A stretch of DNA of 64,000 nt. Origin: Dryocosmus kuriphilus (lineage: Eukaryota; Arthropoda; Insecta; Hymenoptera; Cynipidae). This document shows positions 22,705-35,300 of this stretch, in pieces; the stretch's first letter is position 1; each line of letters opens with the position of its first letter. Location: positions 158,381,911 through 158,445,910 of the forward strand of contig CM076195.1 of NCBI GenBank assembly GCA_038277395.1, given 5' to 3'. Made by a program: the position numbers and the translations under genes. The notes beneath the pieces were generated by a model. It saw only the letters and a list, made by a program, of their open reading frames with translations, was not told the DNA's origin and did not search any database.

Positions 22705-22918
22705 CTTAGTGGATTCCCTCTTTCTTTCAGTGCATATGCTGACAGATGTGATACACATCTGCATCTCTCTTCTGCCAGACTTCAATGTTAAAGAATTCTT
22801 TATCAAACAAAGAATAAAACACATTAAATGAACAATTATGAGCAATTATCAATAATATGTTTAAACAAATTACGTCTAAATTTGCTCTAAAATTTTTTAT
22901 TGAAAGCAAGAAAAAATC

Positions 22919-22993
22919 CACCTCGGCCCGGATTTGAACCGGGAGCCTTTCCTTTTCAAGAGGAAGCGCGTTAACCAATTACACCATCGAGGC
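22919..22993 (-). tRNA. tRNA-like gene, array copy 4
   Basis: CUUGAAA loop type. A box, B box and T6 terminator intact. Identical by eye to copies 2 and 5. Confidence 0.55.
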
Positions 22994-23207
22994 CTTAGTG
23001 AATTCCCTCTTTCTTTCAGTGCATATGCTGACAGATGTGATACACATCTGCATCTCTCTTCTGCCAGACTTCAATGTTAAAGAATTCTTTATCAAACAAA
23101 GAATAAAACACATTAAATGAACAATTATGAGCAATTATCAATAATATGTTTAAACAAATTACGTCTAAATTTGCTCTAAAATTTTTTATTGAAAGCAAGA
23201 AAAAATC

Positions 23208-23282
23208 CACCTCGGCCCGGATTTGAACCGGGAGCCTTTCCTTTTCAAGAGGAAGCGCGTTAACCAATTACACCATCGAGGC
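23208..23282 (-). tRNA. tRNA-like gene, array copy 5
   Basis: CUUGAAA loop type, identical by eye to copies 2 and 4. Strictly 289 bp from both neighbours. Confidence 0.55.
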
Positions 23283-23496
23283 CTTAGTGAATTCCCTCTT
23301 TCTTTCAGTGCATATGCTGACAGATGTGATACACATCTGCATCTCTCTTCTGCCAGACTTCAATGTTAAAGAATTCTTTATCAAACAAAGAATAAAACAC
23401 ATTAAATGAACAATTATGAGCAATTATCAATAATATGTTTAAACAAATTACGTCTAAATTTGCTCTAAAATTTTTTATTGAAAGCAAGAAAAAATC

Positions 23497-23571
23497 CACC
23501 TCGGCCCGGATTTGAACCGGGAGCCTTTCCTTTTCAAGAGGAAGCGCGTTAACCAATTACACCACCGAGGC
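23497..23571 (-). tRNA. tRNA-like gene, array copy 6
   Basis: CUUGAAA loop type. It differs from copies 2, 4 and 5 near the 5' end: the + strand reads caccaccgagg instead of caccatcgagg, making the seventh base G. That G can pair with C66 and so repairs the acceptor mismatch. Confidence 0.55.
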
Positions 23572-23784
23572 CTTAGTGGATTTCCCCTTGCTTTCAATGC
23601 ATATGCTGACAGATGTGATACACATCTGCATCTCTCTTCTGCCAGACTTCAATATTAAAGAATTCTATATCAAACAAAGAATAAAACACATTAAATGAAC
23701 AATTACGAGCAATTATCAATAATATGTTTAAACAAATTACGTCTAAATTTGCTCTAAATTTTTTATTGAAAGCAAGAAAAAATC

Positions 23785-23859
23785 CACCTCGGCCCGGATT
23801 TGAACCGGGAGCCTTTCCTTTTCAACAGGAAGTGCGTTAACCAATTACACCACCGAGGC
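23785..23859 (-). tRNA. tRNA-like gene, array copy 7
   Basis: Third loop type, GUUGAAA, and a C-to-T change in the + strand gaagtgcg (D-stem side). It also has the acceptor-repairing G7. It is the last complete unit; beyond it only spacer remains. Confidence 0.5.
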
Positions 23860-24057
23860 CTTAGTGGATTTCCCCTTGCTTTCAATTCATATGCTGACAG
23901 ATGTGATACAAATCTGCATCTCGCTTCTGCCAGACTTCAATATTAAAGAATTCTTTATCAAACAAAGAATAAAACACATTAAATGAACAATTACGAGCAA
24001 TTATCAATAATATGTTTAAACAAATTACGTCTAAATTTGCTCTAAATTTTTTTATTG

Positions 24058-26380
24058 ACGGATGTGGTTAGTCCACTTGTAATCTCTTACCTTAAATTAA
24101 AAAAAAAAAAAAACAGTTCAGTATTGAATTTTGCCTTTAAATTTCAAATCTGTCAAAAAAAGGGTTTTAGAGACTTACTATTAATGACGATGAAAAATTT
24201 TTTATTTCAGAAGAGGATAGTAAAAAAAAAAGATAAAGTTGCCATTATTGAAATTAAAGAGATTATTATATAATTAATAATATGCTTGAAAAAGAACAAT
24301 TGGGGATCATAATACTTAGATGAAGTTAAAATTAAAAAAATTAAATGTTTTAAAATATAATAATTTTGAATTGAATTTGAAATGGAACTGGCTTTGGGTG
24401 GTTCCATATTGAAAAAATGATACCTGAAAAAATTAAATTTTTCCCTTTGTATGAGAAATGAAACCTCTGATTTTTCAAATAAGTTTAAACGTTTAGATCA
24501 TCCCAAGTCTAAAAAAAATTGCGGAATTTATACAGACAAATGGGCAGCCGAATTTTTGCTGAATCTGCAAAAAGCATAATTTGTGCAAAAGATTTCAGAA
24601 AACTTATAAAAAATGTAGATTCTTGAAGATTTCGAAAAAGAATTAAAAACTTTCTAAGAATTCTGAAAGGTTTCAAAGGATTTAAAAAAAATTATTAAGA
24701 TTCTGGGAAAAATTATAAATGATTTCAAAGTTTTATTTTTAAAGATTAATTTGACCAAGGATCTTAGGAAAAATTACTGTATCTGTTGAATCCTTCCAAA
24801 ATTGTTCAAAAGTATCCACATATTTTTTCGAAATCTTCAAAAACCTTAATTTCGTCGTAGATTTTATTAAATATTTACTTGTGTTCAAATATCTTGACAT
24901 CTTTTACAAATCTCTAAACTTTCGTCATATCTTTTACTTAAACTGATTTCAATTTTTCCGAAACCTTTGTAAAAATAAACTTGAAATTCTTCAAATTTAT
25001 CAAAAATGACTTGAAATCTCTCGGAAATCCTGAAACTGTTTTTAAATCTTTTAAAATCCTTTAAAATTATCTTCAATCATTTTAAACCTTTTAAAATAAC
25101 TTAAAATCTCGCAAAATTCTTCAAAATTCTTTAGACTAATAAATTAATTAAAATTAATGTAAATAAATTAAAAAATTTTTCAAAATAAATTAAGAAAAAT
25201 TAAGAATCAAAGTAAGTAAGTTTCACAAAATCCTCTAAATTTTCTTTAAATTTCCTTGAAATTCTTCAAATTCATTCAAGATGTCTTGAAATATCTTGGA
25301 AATCTTGAAACTTTTTTCAAATCTTTAAAAATCCTTTAAAATGACTTAAAATCATTCCAAACCTCTCAAAGTAACTTAAAATATCGTGAAATTCTTCAAA
25401 ATTCTTTAAGTTCATAATTATATTATAAAAATTATAATTCTAATAGTAATAGATTTTAAAGTATTTTTAGAAATGCCAAAGGATTTCAAGATATTTCAAG
25501 AGATTTTAAAAAGATTTTAAAGTAAAAAAAACTAAAATTAAAAATTAAAATTATGACCAATAATGATTCGAAAAAGATGTTATTTGATAGAACGGAAATT
25601 CGAAACATTAAAAATTAAGGAAAATTTTAACTCGAAAAATGGAGAATCAGAGTAGGTAATAATTCTGTAAATGAAATATATGAAAAATGATAAATTCTAA
25701 AAATAAGAATTATGCTAAAAAAATTCGAAGGAACAGAAAGTTCGAAGGAAGGTAATTTGGAGATATTAAAATTAGAGAAAATGACAATTCGGAACAATTT
25801 AAATTAACGAAAATGTTGATTTAAAAAAATTCAAGTTAGAAAAAATGGAACGGCGAGGAATTGTAAATGAGGTTAAGTATTTATTCGAAAAAATAAAAAT
25901 TAGGATAAATGGTTTTTCGGAAAAATTTAAAATAAAGGAGATTGATAATGAGGGTGTTTACTTCGGTGGAAGTATGTTTAATATTGGTTGGATAAGTCTC
26001 ACAATTGTAGAGTTCACAGGCTAGCACGGACAATAAGAATCATCGGTGACAAGGGATGCGTGAAAGGTATCAAGACTCGTAAGTAGAGAAATCAACACTT
26101 ATTCAAAAGAGAGATAGCTAACTTTAAGGTTTAGCTGGCATAAATAACCCCAGTCGTGAGTGGGGGAAAAACCATCTGAGTTACAACAATTATAAATCAA
26201 ATTTAACAAAAGTTAACACACAAATGAACAGTGAACTGGTAGAACAATAGATTGAGCAGGTAACCCCTGCAGACGCTAAACTCAATAACGCCATAAGGTC
26301 GCAGCTTTCTAACAAGGGTTAGTACACAATCAACAATGAGTTTGTTGAACAATAGAGAGACAGATAGAGACAAGACAAAG
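24058..26380. other. AT-rich intronic DNA leading into the satellite
   Basis: 24058-25960 is AT-rich with loose repeats of 'cctttaaaatgacttaaaat' type and no gene. 25960-26380 is more balanced in base composition, with no reading frame I recognise. Its last bases ('aatagagagacagatagagac') already resemble a satellite monomer, so array decay or its seed may lie here. Confidence 0.55.
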
Positions 26381-29300
26381 AGACGCTCGCTTGACAGGAC
26401 GGTTACACTGTCTGGTAATCCGTCGCTGACCATTTCGAGATTTAGAGACGTTCAATATAGAGACACTCGCTTGCCAAGACGGTTACACTGTCTGGTAGCC
26501 CGTCGCTGACCACTTCGAGATTTAGAGACGTTCAATATAGAGACACTCGCTTGCCAGGACGGTTACACTGTCTGGTAGCCCATCGCTGACTACTTCGAGA
26601 TTTAGAGACGCTCAATATAGAGACACTCGCTTGCCAGGACGGTTACACTGTCTCGTAGCCCGTCGCTGACCACTTCGAGATTTAGAGACGTTCAATATAG
26701 AGACACTCGCTTACCAGGACGGTTACACTGTCTGGTAATCCGTCGCTGACCATTTCGAGATTTAGAGACGCTCAATATAGAGACACTCGCTTGCCAGGAC
26801 GGTTACACTGTCTGGTAGCCCATCGCTGACTACTTCGAGATTTAGAGACGCTCAATATAGAGACACTCGCTTGCCAGGACGGTTATACTGTCTCGTAGCC
26901 CGTCGCTGACCACTTCGAGATTTAGAGACGTTCAATATAGAGACACTCGCTTACCAGGACGGTTACACTGTCTGGTAATCCGTCGCTGACTACTTGGAGA
27001 TTTAGAGACGTTCAATATAGAGACACTCGCTTGCCAGAACGGTTACACTGTCTGGTAATCCGTCGCTGACCATTTCCAGATTTAGAGACGCTCAATATAG
27101 AGACACTCGCTTGCCAGGACGGTTACACTGTCTGGTAGCCCATCGCTGACTACTTCGAGATTTAGAGACGCTCAATATAGACACTCGCTTGCCAGGACGG
27201 TTACACTGTCTCGTAGCCCGTCGCTGACCACTTCGAGATTTAGAGACGTTCAATATAGAGACACTCGCTTACCAGGACGGTTACACTGTCTGGTAATCCG
27301 TCGCTGACCATTTCGAGATTTAGAGACGCTCAATATAGAAACACTCGCTTGCCAGGACGGTTACACTATCTGGTAGCCCATCGCTGACTACTTCGAGATT
27401 TAGAGACGCTCAATATAGAGACACTCGCTTGCCAGGACGGTTACACTGTCTCGTAGCCCGTCGCTGACTACTTCGAGATTTAGAGACGTTCAATATAGAG
27501 ACACTCGCTTACCAGGACGGTTACACTGTCTGGTAATCCGTCGCTGACCATTTCGAGATTTAGAGACGCTCAATATAGAGACACTCGCTTGCCAGGACGG
27601 TTACACTGTCTGGTAGCCCATCGCTGACTACTTCGAGATTTAGAGACGCTCAATATAGAGACACTCGCTTGCCAGGACGGTTACACTGTCTGGTAGCCCA
27701 TCGCTGACTACTTCGAGATTTAGAGACGCTCAATATAGAGACACTCGCTTGCCAGGACGGTTACACTGTCTCGTAGCCCGTCGCTGACCACTTCGAGATT
27801 TAGAGACGTTCAATATAGAGACACTCGCTTACCAGGACGGTTACACTGTCTGGTAATCCGTCGCTGACCATTTCGAGATTTAGAGACGCTCAATATAGAG
27901 ACACTCGCTTGCCAGGACGGTTACACTGTCTGGTAGCCCATCGCTGAATACTTCGAGATTTAGAGACGCTCAATATAGAGACACTCGCTTGCCAGGACGG
28001 TTACACTGTCTCGTAGCCCGTCGCTGACCACTTCGAGATTTAGAGACGTTCAATATAGAGACACTCGCTTACCAGGACGATTACACTGTCTGGTAATCCG
28101 TCGCTGACCATTTCGAGATTTAGAGACGCTCAATATAGAGACACTCGCTTGCCAGGACGGTTACACTGTCTGGTAGCCCATCGCTGACTACTTCGAGATT
28201 TAGAGACGCTCAATATAGAGACACTCGCTTGCCAGGACGGTTACACTGTCTCGTAGCCCGTCGCTGACTACTTCGAGATTTAGAGACGTTCAATATAGAG
28301 ACACTCGCTTACCAGGACGGTTACACTGTCTGGTAATCCGTCGCTGACCATTTCGAGATTTAGAGACGCTCAATATAGAGACACTCGCTTGCCAGGACGG
28401 TTACACTGTCTGGTAGCCCATCGCTGACTACTTCGAGATTTAGAGACGCTCAATATAGAGACACTCGCTTGCCAGGACGGTTACACTGTCTGGTAGCCCA
28501 TCGCTGACTACTTCGAGATTTAGAGACGCTCAATATAGAGACACTCGCTTGCCAGGACGGTTACACTGTCTCGTAGCCCGTCGCTGACCACTTCGAGATT
28601 TAGAGACGTTCAATATAGAGACACTCGCTTACCAGGACGGTTACACTGTCTGGTAATCCGTCGCTGACCATTTCGAGATTTAGAGACGCTCAATATAGAG
28701 ACACTCGCTTGCCAGGACGGTTACACTGTCTGGTAGCCCATCGCTGACTACTTCGAGATTTAGAGACGCTCAATATAGAGACACTCGCTTGCCAGGACGG
28801 TTACACTGTCTCGTAGCCCGTCGCTGACTACTTCGAGATTTAGAGACGTTCAATATAGAGACACTCGCTTACCAGGACGGTTACACTGTCTGGTAATCCG
28901 TCGCTGACCATTTCGAGATTTAGAGACGCTCAATATAGAGACACTCGCTTGCCAGGACGGCTACACTGTCTGGTAGCCCATCGCTGACTACTTCGAGATT
29001 TAGAGACGCTCAATATAGAGACACTCGCTTGCCAGGACGGTTACACTGTCTGGTAGCCCATCGCTGACTACTTCGAGATTTAGAGACGCTCAATATAGAG
29101 ACACTCGCTTGCCAGGACGGTTACACTGTCTGGTAGCCCATCGCTGACTACTTCGAGATTTAGAGACGCTCAATATAGAGACACTCGCTTGCCAGGACGG
29201 TTACACTGTCTCGTAGCCCGTCGCTGACTACTTCGAGATTTAGAGACGTTCAATATAGAGACACTCGCTTACCAGGACGGTTACACTGTCTGGTAATCCG

Positions 29301-32300
29301 TCGCTGACCATTTCGAGATTTAGAGACGCTCAATATAGAGACACTCGCTTGCCAGGACGGTTACACTGTCTGGTGGCCCATCGCTGACTACTTCGAGATT
29401 TAGAGACGCTCAATATAGAGACACTCGCTTGCCAGGACGGTTACACTGTCTGGTAGCCCCTCGCTGACTACTTCGAGATTTAGAGACGTTCAATATAGAG
29501 ACACTCGCTTACCAGGACGGTTACACTGTCTGGTAATCCGTCGCTGACCATTTCGAGATTTGGAGACGCTCAATATAGAGACACTCGCTTGCCAGGACGG
29601 TTACACTGTCTGGTAGCCCATCGCTGACTACTTCGAGATTTAGAGACGCTCAATATAGAGACACTCGCTTGCCAGGACGGTTACACTGTCTCGTAGCCCG
29701 TCGCTGACCACTTCGAGATTTAGAGACGTTCAATATAGAGACACTCGCTTACCAGGACGGTTACACTGTCTGGTAATCCGTCGCTGACTACTTCGAGATT
29801 TAGAGACGTTCAATATAGAGACACTCGCTTGCCAGAACGGTTACACTGTCTGGTAGCCCATCGCTGACTACTTCGAGATTTAGAGTCGCTCAATATAGAG
29901 ACACTCGCTTGCCAGGACGGTTACATTGTCTCGTAGCCCGTCGCTGACCACTTCGAGATTTAGAGACGTTCAATATAGAGACACTCGCTTACCAGGACGG
30001 TTACACTGTCTGGTAATCCGTCGCTGACACTTCGAGATTTAGAGACGTTCAATATAGAGACACTCGCTTGCCAGGACGGTTACACTGTCTGGTAATCCGT
30101 CGCTGACTACTTCGAGATTTAGAGACGCTCAATATAGAGACACTCGCTTGCCAGGACGGTTACACTGTCTGGTAGCCCATCGCTGACTACTTCGAGATTT
30201 AGAGACGCTCAATATAGAGACACTCGCTTGCCAGGACGGTTACACTGTCTGGTAGCCCGTCGCTGACCACTTCGAGATTTAGAGACTCAATATAGAGACA
30301 CTCGCTTGCCAGGACGGTTACACTGTCTGGTAATCCGTCGCTGACCATTTCGAGATTTAGAGACGCTCAATATAGAGACACTCGCTTGCCAGGACGGTTA
30401 CACTGTCTGGTAGCCCATCGCTGACTACTTCGAGATTTAGAGACGCTCAATATAGAGACACTCGCTTGCCAGGACGGTTACACTGTCTCGTAGCCCGTCG
30501 CTGACCACTTCGAGATTTAGAGACGTTCAATATAGAGACACTCGCTTACCAGGACGGTTACACTGTCTGGTAATCCGTCGCTGACCATTTCGAGATTTAG
30601 AGACGCTCAATATAGAGACACTCGCTTGCCAGGACGGTTACACTGTCTGGTAGCCCATCGCTGACTACTTCGAGATTTAGAGACGCTCAATATAGAGACA
30701 CTCGCTTGCCAGGACGGTTACACTGTCTCGTAGCCCGTCGCTGACCACTTCGAGATTTAGAGACGTTCAATATAGAGACACTCGCTTACCAGGACGGTTA
30801 CACTGTCTGGTAATCCGTCGCTGACCACTTCGAGATTTAGAGACGTTCAATATAGAGACACTCGCTTGCCAGGACGGTTACACTGTCTGGTAATCCGTCG
30901 CTGACCATTTCGAGATTTAGAGACGCTCAATATAGAGACACTCGCTTGCCAGGACGGTTACACTGTCTGGTAGCCCATCGCTGACTACTTCGAGATTTAG
31001 AGACGCTCAATATAGAGACACTCGCTTGCCAGGACGGTTACACTGTCTCGTAGCCCGTCGCTGACCACTTCGAGATTTAGAGACGTTCAATATAGAGACA
31101 CTCGCTTACCAGGACGGTTACACTGTCTGGTAATCCGTCGCTGACCATTTCGAGATTTAGAGAGACGCTCAATATAGAGACACTCGCTTGCCAGGACGGT
31201 TACACTGTCTGGTAGCCCATCGCTGACTACTTCGAGATTTAGAGACGCTCAATATAGAGACACTCGCTTGCCAGGACGGTTACACTGTCTCGTAGCCCGT
31301 CGCTGACTACTTCGAGATTTAGAGACGTTCAATATAGAGACACTCGCTTACCAGGACGGTTACACTGTCTGGTAATCCGTCGCTGACCATTTCGAGATTT
31401 AGAGACGCTCAATATAGAGACACTCGCTTGCCAGGACGGTTACACTGTCTGGTAGCCCATCGCTGACTACTTCGAGATTTAGAGACGCTCAATATAGAGA
31501 CACTCGCTTGCCAGGACGGTTACACTGTCTGGTAGCCCATCGCTGACTACTTCGAGATTTAGAGACGCTCAATATAGAGACACTCGCTTGCCAGGACGGT
31601 TACACTGTCTGGTAGCCCGTCGCTGACCACTTCGAGATTTAGAGACGTTCAATATAGAGACACTCGCTTACCAGGACGGTTACACTGTCTGGTAATCCGT
31701 CGCTGACCATTTCGAGATTTAGAGACGCTCAATATAGAGACACTCGCTTGCCAGGACGGTTACACTGTCTGGTAGCCCATCGCTGAATACTTCGAGATTT
31801 AGAGACGCTCAATATAGAGACACTCGCTTGCCAGGACGGTTACACTGTCTCGTAGCCCGTCGCTGACCACTTCGAGATTTAGAGACGTTCAATATAGAGA
31901 CACTCGCTTACCAGGACGGTTACACTGTCTGGTAATCCGTCGCTGACCATTTCGAGATTTAGAGACGCTCAATATAGAGACACTCGCTTGCCAGGACGGT
32001 TACACTGTCTGGTAGCCCATCGCTGACTACTTCGAGATTTAGAGACGCTCAATATAGAGACACTCGCTTGCCAGGACGGTTACACTGTCTCGTAGCCCGT
32101 CGCTGACTACTTCGAGATTTAGAGACGTTCAATATAGAGACACTCGCTTACCAGGACGATTACACTGTCTGGTAATCCGTCGCTGACCATTTCGAGATTT
32201 AGAGACGCTCAATATAGAGACACTCGCTTGCCAGGACGGTTACACTGTCTGGTAGCCCATCGCTGACTACTTCGAGATTTAGAGACGCTCAATATAGAGA

Positions 32301-35300
32301 CACTCGCTTGCCAGGACGGTTACACTGTCTGGTAGCCCATCGCTGACTACTTCGAGATTTAGAGACGCTCAATATAGAGACACTCGCTTGCCAGGACGGT
32401 TACACTGTCTCGTAAGCCCGTCGCTGACCATTTCGAGATTTAGAGACGTTCAATATAGAGACACTCGCTTGCCAGGACGGTTACACTGTCTGGTAGCCCG
32501 TCGCTGACCACTTCGAGATTTAGAGACGCTCAATATAGAGACACTCGCTTGCCAGGACGGTTACACTGTCTGGTAGCCCATCGCTGACTACTTCGAGATT
32601 TAGAGACGCTCAATATAGAGACACTCGCTTGCCAGGACGGTTACACTGTCTCGTAGCCCGTCGCTGACTACTTCGAGATTTAGAGACGTTCAATATAGAG
32701 ACACTCGCTTACCAGGACGGTTACACTGTCTGGTAATCCGTCGCTGACCATTTCGAGATTTAGAGACGCTCAATATAGAGACACTCGCTTGCCAGGACGG
32801 TTACACTGTCTGGTAGCCCATCGCTGACTACTTCGAGATTTAGAGACGCTCAATATAGAGACACTCGCTTGCCAGGACGGTTACACTGTCTGGTAGCCCA
32901 TCGCTGACTACTTCGAGATTTAGAGACGTTCAATATAGAGACACTCGCTTGCCAGGACGGTTACACTGTCTGGTAGCCCATCGCTGACTACTTCGAGATT
33001 TAGAGACGCTCAATATAGAGACACTCGCTTGCCAGGACGGTTACACTGTCTCGTAGCCCATCGCTGACTACTTCGAGATTTAGAGACGCTCAATATAGAG
33101 ACACTCGCTTGCCAGGACGGTTACACTGTCTGGTAGCCCGTCGCTGACCATTTCGAGATTTAGAGACGCTCAATATAGAGACACTCGCTTGCCAGGACGG
33201 TTACACTGTCTGGTAGCCCATCGCTGACTACTTCGAGATTTAGAGACGCTCAATATAGAGACACTCGCTTGCCAGGACGGTTACACTGTCTGGTAGCCCG
33301 TCGCTGACTACTTCGAGATTTAGAGACGTTCAATATAGAGACACTCGCTTACCAGGACGGTTACACTGTCTGGTAATCCGTCGCTGACCATTTCGAGATT
33401 TAGAGACGCTCAATATAGAGACACTCGCTTGCCAGGACGGTTACACTGTCTGGTAGCCCATCGCTGACTACTTCGAGATTTAGAGACGCTCAATATAGAG
33501 ACACTCGCTTGCCAGGACGGTTACACTGTCTGGTAGCCCGTCGCTGACCACTTCGAGATTTAGAGACGTTCAATATAGAGACACTCGCTTACCAGGACGG
33601 TTACACTGTCTGGTAATCCGTCGCTGACTACTTCGAGATTTAGAGACGCTCAATATAGAGACACTCGCTTGCCAGGACGGTTACACTGTCTGGTAGCCCA
33701 TCGCTGACTACTTCGAGATTTAGAGACGCTCAATATAGAGACACTCGCTTGCCAGGACGGTTACACTGTCTCGTAGCCCGTCGCTGACCACTTCGAGATT
33801 TAGAGACGTTCAATATAGAGACACTCGCTTACCAGGACGGTTACACTGTCTGGTAATCCGTCGCTGACTACTTCGAGATTTAGAGACGTTCAATATAGAG
33901 ACACTCGCTTGCCAGAACGGTTACACTGTCTGGTAATCCATCGCTGACTACTTCGAGATTTAGAGACGCTCAATATAGAGACACTCGCTTGCCAGGACGG
34001 TTACACTGTCTCGTAGCCCGTCGCTGACCACTTCGAGATTTAGAGACGCTCAATATAGAGACACTCGCTTGCCAGGACGGTTACACTGTCTGGTAATCCG
34101 TCGCTGACTACTTCGAGATTTAGAGACGTTCAATATAGAGACACTCGCTTGCCAGAACGTTACACTGTCTGGTAATCCGTCGCTGACCATTTCGAGATTT
34201 AGAGACGCTCAATATAGAGACACTCGCTTGCCAGGACGGTTACACTGTCTGGTAGCCCATCGCTGACTACTTCGAGATTTAGAGACGCTCAATATAGAGA
34301 CACTCGCTTGCCAGGACGGTTACACTGTCTGGTAGCCCGTCGCTGACCACTTCGAGATTTAGAGACGCTCAATATAGAGACACTCGCTTGCCAGGACGGT
34401 TACACTGTCTGGTAGCCCGTCGCTGACCACTTCGAGATTTAGAGACGCTCAATATAGAGACACTCGCTTCGCCAGGACGGTTACACTGTCTGGTAGCCCG
34501 TCGCTGACCACTTCGAGATTTAGAGACGCTCAATATAGAGACACTCGCTTGCCAGGACGGTTACACTGTCTGGTAGCCCGTCGCTGACTACTTCGAGATT
34601 TAGAGACGCTCAATATAGAGACACTCGCTTGCCAGGACGGTTACACTGTCTGGTAGCCCGTCGCTGACTACTTCGAGATTTAGAGACGTTCAATATAGAG
34701 ACACTCGCTTACCAGGACGGTTACACTGTCTGGTAGCCCGTCGCTGACTACTTCGAGATTTAGAGACGTTCAATATAGAGACACTCGCTTGCCAGGACGG
34801 TTACACTGTCTGGTAGCCCATCGCTGACTACTTCGAGATTTAGAGACGCTCAATATAGAGACACTCGCTTGCCAGGACGGTTACACTGTCTCGTAGCCCG
34901 TCGCTGACCACTTCGAGATTTAGAGACGTTCAATATAGAGACACTCGCTTACCAGGACGGTTACACTGTCTGGTAATCCGTCGCTGACTACTTCGAGATT
35001 TAGAGACGTTCAATATAGAGACACTTGCTTGCCAGAACGGTTACACTGTCTGGTAATCCGTCGCTGACCATTTCGAGATTTAGAGACGCTCAATATAGAG
35101 ACACTCGCTTGCCAGGACGGTTACACTGTCTGGTAGCCCATCGCTGACCACTTCGAGATTTAGAGACGCTCAATATAGAGACACTCGCTTGCCAGGACGG
35201 TTACACTGTCTCGTAGCCCGTCGCTGACCCCTTCGAGATTTAGAGACGTTCAATATAGAGACACTCGCTTACCAGGACGGTTACACTGTCTGGTAATCCG

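Larger units (their letters stand above)
21958..24057 (-). repeat. Tandem array of 289-bp units, each with a tRNA-like Pol III gene
   Basis: Seven units carry a tRNA-like gene at a strict period of 289 bp (288 for the last step); an eighth truncated unit (to 24057) has only spacer. The inner units are almost identical, and the outer ones (first and last) diverge, as expected for unequal crossing-over. Each spacer contains 'cagatgtgatacacatctg', a perfect short dyad, and 'gaattctttatcaaacaaag'. On the minus strand each gene has an A box, a B box and a T6 terminator about 4 nt after the 3' end. The ~83-codon minus-strand reading frames through these units are repeat artefacts. Confidence 0.9.

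Noticed and set aside
22149..23556. Five near-identical ~83-codon minus-strand reading frames
   Set aside because: They are the 289-bp repeat read through the tRNA-like gene itself. The start lies inside the A-box/D-arm region and there is no protein similarity.
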